Source: Bacillota bacterium
GTDB lineage: Bacteria; Bacillota; Clostridia; Tissierellales; Sedimentibacteraceae
Assembly: GCA_023386345.1 (NCBI GenBank)
Contig: JAEWJT010000020.1
Location: 62,001-126,000 of the forward strand
Length of the DNA stretch: 64,000 nt
Direction: 5' to 3'
The position numbers were made by a program, and so were the translations under genes. Below are positions 42,677-49,979 of the stretch, in pieces. Each line of letters starts with the position of its first letter. Within the stretch, counting starts at the first letter, position 1. A model generated the notes under the pieces. It was given only the letters and a program-made list of their open reading frames with translations, had not been told where the DNA came from and did no database searches.

Positions 42677-43768
42677 ATGGAAGGTAAAAAAATTGAAACA
42701 AAATTATCCTTTTTTGAGAGTAAAAAGGCTATAATTTTGTCGGGAGCTATAATCGGTATTATAGCAGTTGCTTTAGTTAAGCTTGGAAACCCTGCAAACA
42801 TGGGATTTTGTATTGCCTGCTTTGAAAGAGATATAGCCGGTGCTTTAGGCTTGCACAGAGCAGAGGTTGTACAGTACATAAGACCTGAGGTAATCGGACT
42901 TGTTCTTGGTGCATTCATATTTTCATTTTTTGGCAAGGAGTTTCAAGCAAAAGGCGGATCTTCTCCTATAACTAGATTTTTCTTAGGAGTTGCAGTAATG
43001 ATTGGTGCATTGATGTTCTTAGGATGCCCGTTAAGAATGATGCTTAGAATTGCTGGTGGAGACTTAAACGCTATAGTTGGTCTTGTTGGATTTGTCGGTG
43101 GTATTTTAGCAGGAATTTTCTTCTTAAATAAAGGCTTTACATTAAAAAGGAATTATAAAACTTCTAACTTTGACGGATATGTATTTCCAATATTTACAAT
43201 AGGATTATTAGCGCTTTTGATAGCTGCTCCAGCTTTCATTTTCTTTAGTGAAAAAGGTCCTGGAAGCATGCACGCTCCTATGATAATATCACTAATCGCT
43301 GGACTTGTTGTTGGAGGTCTTGCACAAAAGACAAGACTTTGTACAGTAGGTGGAATAAGAGATGCTGTATTGTTTAAGGAATACACATTACTACTTGGAT
43401 TTATATCAATTATAGTTTTCACATTAGCAGGAAATCTTATTCTTGGAAAATTTAACTTAGGATTTGCTGAACAACCTGTAGCTCATACTGACGGTCTTTG
43501 GAATTTCTTAGGTATGGCATTGGTTGGCTGGGGTTCGGTACTGTTAAGCGGTTGCCCTTTAAGACAATTGATACTTGCAGGTGAAGGAAATGTTGACTCT
43601 GCAGTTACAGCAGTTGGTATGATTATTGGTGCTGCTGTAGCACACAATTTTGGTCTTGCTTCAAGTGCTGCTGGACCTACATTCAATGGACAAATTGCTG
43701 TAGGAATAGGATTTGCATTTTTATTAATTGTATCAATAGTAAATTCATTTTCAAAAAAGAGTGCCTAA
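42677..43768 (+). CDS. yedE: YeeE/YedE family transporter (YedE, selenium-metabolism type)
   Basis: The 363-residue protein has about ten membrane segments and paired cysteines of the YeeE/YedE family, including GCPLRMMLR and GCPLRQLI in two inverted halves, plus FCIACFERD and KTRLCTVGGIRD. This subgroup is found with selenium-metabolism genes and is proposed to take up a selenium or sulfur species. It is followed after 12 nt by a TusA-like and then a DUF3343 gene, the usual trio. Start follows TAGGAGG. Confidence 0.85.
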   Translation: MEGKKIETKLSFFESKKAIILSGAIIGIIAVALVKLGNPANMGFCIACFERDIAGALGLHRAEVVQYIRPEVIGLVLGAFIFSFFGKEFQAKGGSSPITRFFLGVAVMIGALMFLGCPLRMMLRIAGGDLNAIVGLVGFVGGILAGIFFLNKGFTLKRNYKTSNFDGYVFPIFTIGLLALLIAAPAFIFFSEKGPGSMHAPMIISLIAGLVVGGLAQKTRLCTVGGIRDAVLFKEYTLLLGFISIIVFTLAGNLILGKFNLGFAEQPVAHTDGLWNFLGMALVGWGSVLLSGCPLRQLILAGEGNVDSAVTAVGMIIGAAVAHNFGLASSAAGPTFNGQIAVGIGFAFLLIVSIVNSFSKKSA

Positions 43769-43780
43769 TAGGAGGTCTAT

Positions 43781-43987
43781 ATGATTAAGATAGATACAAG
43801 CGGAACTTCTTGCCCTCAACCAGTATTGATGACAAAGAAGGCTTTAAATGATAGTACAGACGCAATTGAAGTAATAGTAGATAACAATACTTCAAAAACA
43901 AATGTAACGAAATTTTTGACAAGTAAAGGATTTTCTGTTAGTATAGTTGAAGGAAATGAAAACTATACTATAAAGGCAGAAAAATAA
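43781..43987 (+). CDS. yedF: TusA/YedF-like sulfur-carrier protein
   Basis: The 68-residue protein has the TusA motif SCPQPVLMTKKAL with the reactive Cys in CPxP, as in sulfur/selenium-carrier proteins. At this length it is a single TusA domain. It starts behind TAGGAGG and ends 1 nt before the DUF3343 gene, forming an operon with YedE. Confidence 0.85.
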   Translation: MIKIDTSGTSCPQPVLMTKKALNDSTDAIEVIVDNNTSKTNVTKFLTSKGFSVSIVEGNENYTIKAEK

Positions 43988-43988
43988 A

Positions 43989-44234
43989 ATGAAATATATC
44001 GTAATTTTTTTCTCACAGTCCGGAGCTATAAAATTTAATAGGAGTATGGATAAAAAAGGTATAGCGTGTACCCTAGCTCCTACACCTAGAATACTAAGCT
44101 CCAGCTGTGGAACATGTGCTAAAATATCATACGATAAAGATATATTAGAGCTTATCGATGAAGAAGTTGAAAGCATATATTCAGGGAAAGAATTAAATAA
44201 TTATAGTTTGGTTTATGATAGCCATGCTATATAA
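43989..44234 (+). CDS. DUF3343 domain protein
   Basis: The 81-residue protein has FFSQSGAIKFNRSMDKKGI, LAPTPRILSSSCGTC and a SYDKDILELI end, the pattern of DUF3343 (putative Se/S-relay protein with a conserved Cys-rich SSSCGTC). It has no separate ribosome binding site and is likely translated by coupling to the TusA-like gene. This completes the selenium-type trio; selD and other Se genes are not in the window. Confidence 0.8.
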   Translation: MKYIVIFFSQSGAIKFNRSMDKKGIACTLAPTPRILSSSCGTCAKISYDKDILELIDEEVESIYSGKELNNYSLVYDSHAI

Positions 44235-44238
44235 AAAT

Positions 44239-44266
44239 AAAAGTCCGTTTTATACAACGGACTTTT
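44239..44266. terminator. Intrinsic terminator after the selenium-type trio
   Basis: AAAAGTCCGTT and AACGGACTTTT form an 11-bp stem with a 6-nt loop followed by a T-rich tail. Confidence 0.85.
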
Positions 44267-44600
44267 GAATTTTTTGATAGTTAAAACTTTTAAAAACAAT
44301 TTTCTTAAAATATAATTTACTAAAATTTTGCTGATATGTTGATAAAAGTAAAATCAGTAAAATCAGTGTTTAATTTCTAGTTTTATATAATATAATTATT
44401 AAAATTTCATGTTTATTTTATTTATTTTGGAGAAAATATAACTATGCTGTTCACAAAATCAAATAAACAATATTTGAAATATTTCTAATAATATTAAAAA
44501 TATTGCTAATAAATTTGTGAAATAGCTTATGGCAAATTTCATTGTTTGTCATAGTTTATTCAAATTTTTTCTTAAATAAATATGAAAGGGATGATATGCA
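44267..44600. other. AT-rich gap before the spore-protein gene
   Basis: The 334 bases are strongly AT-rich and contain no frame or structured element that I can support. A sigma-G promoter for the spore protein is expected here but I cannot point to it with confidence. Confidence 0.4.
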
Positions 44601-44849
44601 ATGGCTAGGAAGAATAAGTTAGTTGTTCCGGAGGCAAAGCAGGCGGTTAATATGCTTAAAATGGAAATAGCTTCAGACATGGGATACACGCCGCCAACTA
44701 ATGATATGCAGGATAAAATGTATCCGGCATTAGTTAATGGGCTTGCAGTGAGGGAGATGGTAAGAATGGGCGAAAAAATGATTGCTAATAATCAACCTTC
44801 GCAGTTTGGACCACAAATCAACAAAGACTTTCATAATTTAAGGAAATAA
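44601..44849 (+). CDS. Alpha/beta-type small acid-soluble spore protein
   Basis: The 82-residue protein has the spore-protein pattern: LVVPEAKQAVNMLKMEIASDMGY in the first helix and ALVNGLAVREMVRMGEKMI in the second. Such proteins coat spore DNA and are degraded by the protease GPR at germination; EIASDM would be the cleavage region. Unlike typical members (about 60-70 residues) it has a C-terminal tail, and the second-helix GG pair is replaced. It indicates a spore former. Start follows AAAGGGATG. Confidence 0.85.
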   Translation: MARKNKLVVPEAKQAVNMLKMEIASDMGYTPPTNDMQDKMYPALVNGLAVREMVRMGEKMIANNQPSQFGPQINKDFHNLRK

Positions 44850-44855
44850 CAAAAA

Positions 44856-44944
44856 AGGAACACAGAATATCAAATTAATCTTAAATTAGAAACTAATCAA
44901 GGATTAGGTGATAAAAATTAAGGCACAGATATTTCTGTGTTCCT
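44856..44944 (+). promoter_or_regulatory. Long hairpin with alternative pairing between spore-protein and Rieske genes
   Basis: AGGAACACAGAATATC (44856-44871) pairs with GATATTTCTGTGTTCCT (44928-44944), closing about 56 nt that contain a small hairpin CTAATC/GATTAG. The right arm can instead form a local hairpin CACAGA-TATT-TCTGTG (44924-44939). The two states are exclusive, so it may be an attenuator or terminator. The tail after it is only weakly T-rich. Confidence 0.5.
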
Positions 44945-44991
44945 TTCTTACATATAAGAAAATTTATATAAAATATATATTCGGAGGAATT

Positions 44992-46548
44992 ATGAATCAT
45001 CCATACACTTCATTTTGGCATGAAACTGCAAAGTTTAAAACTGCAGGCATACACATGGAACAAGGCTTAGACATTGAAAATAAAGAATTTGATATATTAA
45101 TCATAGGTGCTGGCTTATCAGGGCTGAATACAGCTTACCTGTTAATGAATAAAGGCTATAAAATAGGAATTATTGATGCTTCAAGCATTGGCTATGGTAC
45201 AAGCGGATATACTACAGCCAAGATAACTGTTCAGCATAATTTAATTTATGATTATTTAATTAGAAATTTTAGCATTGATACAGCTAAAGATTATTACAAG
45301 GCAAATTTAGATGGAATTTCTTTATACAAGGAAATAATTAATAATAACAAAATTAACTGTGACTTTGAAAGAAATGATTCTATACTTTTTACAACTGACA
45401 AAAATAATACTTATGACTTAGAAAATGAGTATGAGGCTTACAATAAACTTAATATAGATTGTGAACTAAAAGAAAATTTTAATTTACCATTTCCTATTTC
45501 TGCTGGGGTAGTTGTTAAAAATCAATATAAATTCAATCCTTTAAGGTATCTTTTTAGTATTGCTGAAATTTTAGAGAACAACAATATTAAGATATATGAA
45601 AATGTAAGGGCTGTTGATATAATATCAGACGATAAGCCTTATAAAGTTATAACTGATAAGGGGCATATTTATGCTGACAAAATTATAGTTTCATCTCATT
45701 ATCCTTTTGACAGAACACTTGGACTGTTTTTTCTAAAATTATATGCAGAAAAATCTTATGTAATAGCGTGCAAAACAAGCGTAAAAAAATTTGACGGAAT
45801 GTATTTAAGCATTGATAAAACAGTTCGCTCTTTGAGATATCAACAATACAATAATCAAGATATTTTACTTGTAGGAGGAGGTAATCATAAGGTCGGTGCT
45901 GTGGATGAGGAAAGTTCATACTATAAAGAATTAGAGGAATATGTAACAAGATATTTTTCAAAGTGTGAGATAATATCTAAATGGTCTACTCAAGACTGCA
46001 TGAGCTATGATAAAATACCAATTATAGGGAATATTGATAAAAGTCATAAAGATATTTATGTTGCAAGCGGCTATAATAAATGGGGTATGACAAGTTCAGC
46101 TGTAGCGGCTAATATAATAAGTGACAGTATATTAAATAACTCTGAAAAATACAATAACATTTTTTCACCAAACAGAAACTTAAATGTAAGCTTAAATTCA
46201 GTAAAGGAATTTGGCGAATCAAGCGGAAATGTTGTTGTCGGATTAGTTAAAAGATTTTTAGTATATTCTAAAGACGAGCTTAAAAATTTAAAAAATTGTG
46301 ACGGAATTATTATCAATCATAATTTGACAAAGCTAGGTGTTTACTTAGATGAAAATAATGTTTTTCACTGCATAAAGCCAATATGTACACATTTAGGCTG
46401 TGAAGTCAAATTTAATAAGGCAGAAAAAACATGGGATTGCAGATGTCATGGTTCAAGGTTTGATATACACGGAAGTATAATAGAAGGACCTGCAACTATT
46501 TCTTTAAAATACTACTGTGTTAAAAAGGAAGAGTTGTTGAACGAATAA
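44992..46548 (+). CDS. FAD-dependent oxidoreductase with C-terminal Rieske domain (YhfW-like)
   Basis: From ATG 44992 (behind TCGGAGG) the 518-residue protein has an N-terminal dinucleotide-binding motif (IIGAGLSGLNTAYLL), a DAO-type FAD domain, and a C-terminal Rieske [2Fe-2S] domain with CTHLGC (465-470) and CHGSRF (485-490). The order matches B. subtilis YhfW-type proteins. It probably oxidises an amine or related compound and passes electrons through the Rieske cluster. The stop is followed by a bidirectional terminator. Confidence 0.88.
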   Translation: MNHPYTSFWHETAKFKTAGIHMEQGLDIENKEFDILIIGAGLSGLNTAYLLMNKGYKIGIIDASSIGYGTSGYTTAKITVQHNLIYDYLIRNFSIDTAKDYYKANLDGISLYKEIINNNKINCDFERNDSILFTTDKNNTYDLENEYEAYNKLNIDCELKENFNLPFPISAGVVVKNQYKFNPLRYLFSIAEILENNNIKIYENVRAVDIISDDKPYKVITDKGHIYADKIIVSSHYPFDRTLGLFFLKLYAEKSYVIACKTSVKKFDGMYLSIDKTVRSLRYQQYNNQDILLVGGGNHKVGAVDEESSYYKELEEYVTRYFSKCEIISKWSTQDCMSYDKIPIIGNIDKSHKDIYVASGYNKWGMTSSAVAANIISDSILNNSEKYNNIFSPNRNLNVSLNSVKEFGESSGNVVVGLVKRFLVYSKDELKNLKNCDGIIINHNLTKLGVYLDENNVFHCIKPICTHLGCEVKFNKAEKTWDCRCHGSRFDIHGSIIEGPATISLKYYCVKKEELLNE

Positions 46549-46552
46549 TAAT

Positions 46553-46587
46553 ATAGCGAAGAGCTCTATCGTATAACTCTTCGCTAT
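46553..46587. terminator. Bidirectional terminator between Rieske and mgtA genes
   Basis: ATAGCGAAGAG and CTCTTCGCTAT form a perfect 11-bp stem around a 13-nt loop, placed between the convergent oxidoreductase and magnesium ATPase genes. Confidence 0.85.
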
Positions 46588-46595
46588 ATCTTTGT

Positions 46596-49301
46596 TTACA
46601 GCAATTCTCCATATCTTCGGACATATAGTGTTTTCAATGCTGTTGCTAGTGCCATGTAGCATATTATAGTTACTGCAAGGAACACAAAATATATATTTGG
46701 TAATGCTGCAAGACCTAACATCGCTCCTAGTGGAGTGAATGGAATTACAGTTAGTACCGCTATACCTGCGAATGAGAACAGAATAACTGGTGCTGAGGCA
46801 CGACTTTGAATAAATGGTATTTTCGTTGTACGTATCATGTGAATTACTAAGCTTTGACTCCACATAGATTCAATAAACCAGCCTGCTTGGAAAGTAGCAA
46901 TGTAAAGGTCTTTCATTGCAGGGTCTGTTATATGATGATAAAACTGACCGCCAGATACTGCAGGGCAGATTATAAAATACATGAATAAATAGCTTATAAT
47001 ATCAAATACTGAACTACTTGGACCTATCCATAACATAAACTTGCTTACTGATGAAGCATCCCACTTGCGCGGTTTTTTCAAATACTCTTTATCTACATTA
47101 TCCCATGGAATAGCTGTGCAAGAGATATCATAAATTAAATTAAGCAAAATTAAGTGTATAGACTCCATTGGAAGGAATGGCAGGAATGCACTGGCTATTA
47201 ATACTGAGAACATATTTCCAAAGTTTGATGAAGCAGTCATTTTGATATACTTAATCATATTGGCATATGTCTTGCGTCCCTCGATAATACCGTCTTCCAG
47301 CACCATCAAGTCCTTTTCCAAAAGTATTACACTTGCTGACTCTTTTGCTATATCTACAGCAGTATCTACGCTTATACCCACATCAGAAGCTTTCATCGCA
47401 GCAGCATCATTTATACCGTCACCCATAAACCCTACAGAGTGTCCATTTTCTCTAAGTATGTTTACTATACGAGCTTTTTGTTCAGGTGAAAGCTTAGCAA
47501 AAACTGTTGTTTTCTCGGCTTTCTTTGCAAGCTCTGCATCATCCATATCATCAATATCAGAGCCAAGCAGCAGATTATTGATTTCAAGTCCTACTTGATT
47601 ACAAATACAAGCTGTTACCTTTTCGTTATCACCGGTCAATATTTTGACTGCAACGCCATGAGCATTAAGAGTACTGATTGCCTCTGCTGTCGTTTCTTTA
47701 GGAGGGTCAAGGAAGGCAAGATAACCAATCAAGACCATGTCGCTCTCATCAGCGACGCTAAATTGTCCAACAGGAGCGGGATCAGTTTTTTGTGCTACAG
47801 CTATAACTCTCATACCTAAAGCATTTAGCTCATCAGATTTAGTGAGAATAAATGAATGAATTTCTTCTGTCAGCGGTCTCACTTCACCTTTATATTCAGC
47901 ATATGAACAGCATTTAAGCATTTCTTCCACAGCACCCTTTGTAATCATCTGTGTCTTTCCTGTTCCATCAGCTACCACAACGCTCATCCTACGACGGTTA
48001 AAGTCGAAAGGAATTTCATCTACCTTATGATAAGAAGCCTCTAGCCCTGTTTTCGCAATTTCGTGCTGTTTTTGTATAATAGCTAAGTCAATCAAATTTT
48101 TAAGACCTGTTTGGTAATGACTATTAAGATAAGCATGGCGCAGCACACGATCATCTTCTTCTCCATGAATATTTAGGTGGTATTCTAACACTACCTTATC
48201 CTTAGTTAATGTTCCGGTTTTGTCAGTACAGAGTATATCCATAGAGCCCATATTTTGAATAGCATTTAGATTTTTGATAATAACTTTTTTTCGACTCATA
48301 GCAACTGCACCTCTAGCTAAAGAGGTTGTGACAATCATTGGCAGCATTTCAGGCGTTAGACCTACAGCAATAGATATTGCAAATAGTGTAGCGTGCATCC
48401 AATTGCCCTTGGTAAAGCCATTGATGAATAAAACAATAGGAACCATGATGAGCATGAAACGGATTAAAACCCAAGAAACAGAGTTGACACCTTTTTCAAA
48501 GCTGGTCTTAGGTGGTTTTTTTGTAAGTTCACGAGCTATGCTCCCAAGCATTGTGTCATTTCCAACAGCAACTACTACTGCTCTTGCACTTCCACTGATG
48601 ACGTTGCTGCCCATAAATGCTAGGTTCGTAAATTCTGTCAAAGCAACATCACTTGCATAGCAAACTGAGTGCTTTTCTACTGCTTCACTTTCACCTGTAA
48701 GTGAGGCTTGGCTGATGAATAAATCTTTTGCAGAAATGATACGAACATCGGCAGGTATCATGTCGCCTGCGGATAGCACTACAATATCACCTACAACTAC
48801 ATCATCTAGCGGAATTTCCTTTTTTCCTTCTTCTGCTCGTTCTACGCAGGTAGTGGTATTAATCATTTTAGTTAGTTGTGCTGCTGCGTTTCCACTGCGG
48901 GTTTCCTGTATAAATCGCAAAATACCCGATACCATTACCATTGTTGTGATAATAATAACAGTTGCATAATTCTGGTCACCCTGCTTAGCAAAAATAATAT
49001 CTGTAAATGTAGATACCAGTGCAAGCACAAATAGAGTGGCTGTAAAAGGGTTTACAAAAGCATTCCAAATTCGTTTAAAAAGGGATTCTTTTTTTCCATG
49101 TGTAATAATATTATTGCCATAGGTTTTTTCTGAAACTTCAATAAGAAGCTCTGACATTCCGTTTTTATCAGCTCCTAGCTCATTAAATAGTTCTTCACTA
49201 TTGTGAGTAGCTGCGAATAGTAGCCTCTCTTTAGTTTCATTTTGACGAATAGAGATAGTCGTCATATTTTTTTTGAATAAGATTTCTTTGAGTTTTTTCA
49301 T
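46596..49301 (-). CDS. mgtA: Magnesium-importing P-type ATPase
   Basis: The 901-residue protein has all P3B ATPase features: LTGES (201-205), the transmembrane TPEMLPM (316-322) of Mg transporters, phosphorylation motif DKTGTLT with Asp360, GDGINDAAA in the P domain, and ten membrane segments. It imports Mg(2+) with ATP. The leader upstream (49302-49730) carries an M-box-like segment, a 51-codon ORF overlapping an intrinsic terminator and a 37-codon ORF, so expression is expected to respond to Mg. The start follows ATGGAGG. Confidence 0.95.
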   Translation of the reverse strand: MKKLKEILFKKNMTTISIRQNETKERLLFAATHNSEELFNELGADKNGMSELLIEVSEKTYGNNIITHGKKESLFKRIWNAFVNPFTATLFVLALVSTFTDIIFAKQGDQNYATVIIITTMVMVSGILRFIQETRSGNAAAQLTKMINTTTCVERAEEGKKEIPLDDVVVGDIVVLSAGDMIPADVRIISAKDLFISQASLTGESEAVEKHSVCYASDVALTEFTNLAFMGSNVISGSARAVVVAVGNDTMLGSIARELTKKPPKTSFEKGVNSVSWVLIRFMLIMVPIVLFINGFTKGNWMHATLFAISIAVGLTPEMLPMIVTTSLARGAVAMSRKKVIIKNLNAIQNMGSMDILCTDKTGTLTKDKVVLEYHLNIHGEEDDRVLRHAYLNSHYQTGLKNLIDLAIIQKQHEIAKTGLEASYHKVDEIPFDFNRRRMSVVVADGTGKTQMITKGAVEEMLKCCSYAEYKGEVRPLTEEIHSFILTKSDELNALGMRVIAVAQKTDPAPVGQFSVADESDMVLIGYLAFLDPPKETTAEAISTLNAHGVAVKILTGDNEKVTACICNQVGLEINNLLLGSDIDDMDDAELAKKAEKTTVFAKLSPEQKARIVNILRENGHSVGFMGDGINDAAAMKASDVGISVDTAVDIAKESASVILLEKDLMVLEDGIIEGRKTYANMIKYIKMTASSNFGNMFSVLIASAFLPFLPMESIHLILLNLIYDISCTAIPWDNVDKEYLKKPRKWDASSVSKFMLWIGPSSSVFDIISYLFMYFIICPAVSGGQFYHHITDPAMKDLYIATFQAGWFIESMWSQSLVIHMIRTTKIPFIQSRASAPVILFSFAGIAVLTVIPFTPLGAMLGLAALPNIYFVFLAVTIICYMALATALKTLYVRRYGELL

Positions 49302-49363
49302 TGTTTTGTACCTCCATGATTATTTTTTTTGCCTTTCGGCATCAAAGGAAGTACGGTGCAAAC

Positions 49364-49477
49364 TTAAGGACGGGATTGGAGACATTGAAAATGGCCGCCA
49401 ATATAGCGGAATTTGCACTTATTGCATATTCTATTTTGCCCTTTAGGTTTGATACCGTTACTACTTCCGGCGTCCAT
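49364..49477 (-). CDS. 37-residue leader ORF upstream of mgtA
   Basis: A strong ribosome binding site AGGAGGTG (49490-49483) with a 5-nt spacer precedes an ATG at 49477. The 37-residue frame begins MDAGSSNGIK, has Cys at 24 and 27 (CNKC) and Cys at 35, and ends 63 nt before mgtA. The site is among the strongest in the window for so short a frame. It lies between the intrinsic terminator and mgtA. No family recognised; a regulatory leader peptide or small metal-binding protein is possible. Confidence 0.5.
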   Translation of the reverse strand: MDAGSSNGIKPKGQNRICNKCKFRYIGGHFQCLQSRP

Positions 49478-49512
49478 TTTCTCACCTCCTGTGTAATAAT
49501 ACTAACCAAAGA

Positions 49513-49668
49513 TTAGTATATAAAAAAATCTCGTATATTATTCGGCAAAGAATATACGAGATCGTATGATACAATCTTAAATTCTCGTTTGAGCTTTGAC
49601 TCTAAAGGGCGATGAAATTGCGTTATGCTATCCCTTATTTTCGAAATAGCCTGTTCAAACCAACTCAT
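49513..49668 (-). CDS. 51-residue leader ORF overlapping the mgtA terminator
   Basis: The ATG at 49668 follows GGTGGAG with a 5-nt spacer. The 51 codons (MSWFEQAISKIRDS at the start, ending NIRDFFIY) run through the intrinsic terminator at 49521-49562, so a translating ribosome would cover and disrupt the hairpin. An extended frame to 49719 has no ribosome binding site. The protein is amphipathic with charged helices. Its position suggests a sensor of translation or Mg status controlling mgtA. Confidence 0.6.
   Translation of the reverse strand: MSWFEQAISKIRDSITQFHRPLESKLKREFKIVSYDLVYSLPNNIRDFFIY
49521..49562 (-). terminator. Intrinsic terminator (attenuator) in the mgtA leader
   Basis: Reading leftward, ATCTCGTATATT pairs with AATATACGAGAT (12 bp, 11-nt loop) and is followed by seven T. 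It lies inside the 3' codons of the 51-residue leader ORF and before the 37-residue ORF, so it would stop mgtA transcription unless the ribosome or an alternative fold prevents it. Confidence 0.85.
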
Positions 49669-49730
49669 AGTGTCTCCACCATTTTGCGGCAGCAATCCGT
49701 ATCCCTGTAGTAGCCTCACCTACCGATATC
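49669..49730 (-). promoter_or_regulatory. M-box-like magnesium leader segment
   Basis: Leftward the segment has GGTAGGTGAGGC, GGGATACGG and TTGCTGCCG in order, which is how I recall the 5' part of the M-box (ykoK) Mg(2+) riboswitch; the segment ends at the ORF's ribosome binding site. The later part does not fit the M-box core convincingly. It starts at the predicted transcription start. Identification is tentative. Confidence 0.4.
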
Positions 49731-49736
49731 TAATTT

Positions 49737-49765
49737 AGTCTATCACTTAAAAATGAGTTTGTCAA
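49737..49765 (-). promoter_or_regulatory. Promoter of the mgtA leader transcript
   Basis: Leftward TTGACA (49765-49760), 17-nt spacer and TAGACT (49742-49737) place the start at about 49730, at the first base of the M-box-like segment. Confidence 0.65.
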
Positions 49766-49841
49766 TGGTAAAAAAATAATATTCTGCAACAGCAGATATT
49801 AATTTGTAGGATTTTTATTGCTAATTTTTTAAAAGTCTCTA

Positions 49842-49870
49842 TTGACTAAATTATTCAGTAGTGTTAAAAT
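49842..49870 (+). promoter_or_regulatory. Promoter of the ABC/ECF transporter operon
   Basis: TTGACT (49842-49847), 17-nt spacer and TAAAAT (49865-49870) place the start at about 49877. The first GTTAG-N6-CTAAC operator follows at 49882, and a second at 49944 lies just before the ribosome binding site. Confidence 0.7.
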
Positions 49871-49881
49871 ATAGAAAGTCA

Positions 49882-49897
49882 GTTAGTCTACACTAAC
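49882..49897. promoter_or_regulatory. Operator GTTAG-N6-CTAAC (site 1)
   Basis: GTTAG-TCTACA-CTAAC lies just downstream of the -10 of the transporter promoter. The same 16-bp form occurs at 49944 and 57072. It resembles iron-dependent DtxR/IdeR boxes in its GTTAG/CTAAC ends, which is a weak clue. Confidence 0.7.
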
Positions 49898-49943
49898 CAG
49901 CTTGATATTACTTCAGTTAGTTAGTGTAAAATTTTAATCTTTA

Positions 49944-49959
49944 GTTAGCATATGCTAAC
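49944..49959. promoter_or_regulatory. Operator GTTAG-N6-CTAAC (site 2)
   Basis: GTTAG-CATATG-CTAAC is a perfect palindrome, extended to TTAG...CTAA on both sides, just before the AAAGGAGG of the first ABC gene. A partial copy (GTTAGTTAGTG) lies between this site and site 1. Confidence 0.75.
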
Positions 49960-49979
49960 TAAAAAAGGAGGTAAATAAT

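Noticed and set aside
47242..49300. Several rightward open frames of 70-130 codons antisense to mgtA
   Set aside because: They are shadows of the mgtA coding strand, without ribosome binding sites or family motifs.
49669..49730. Calling the mgtA leader a complete M-box riboswitch
   Set aside because: Only the 5' third matches my memory of the consensus; the remainder is better explained by the 51-codon ORF, so it is listed only as M-box-like.
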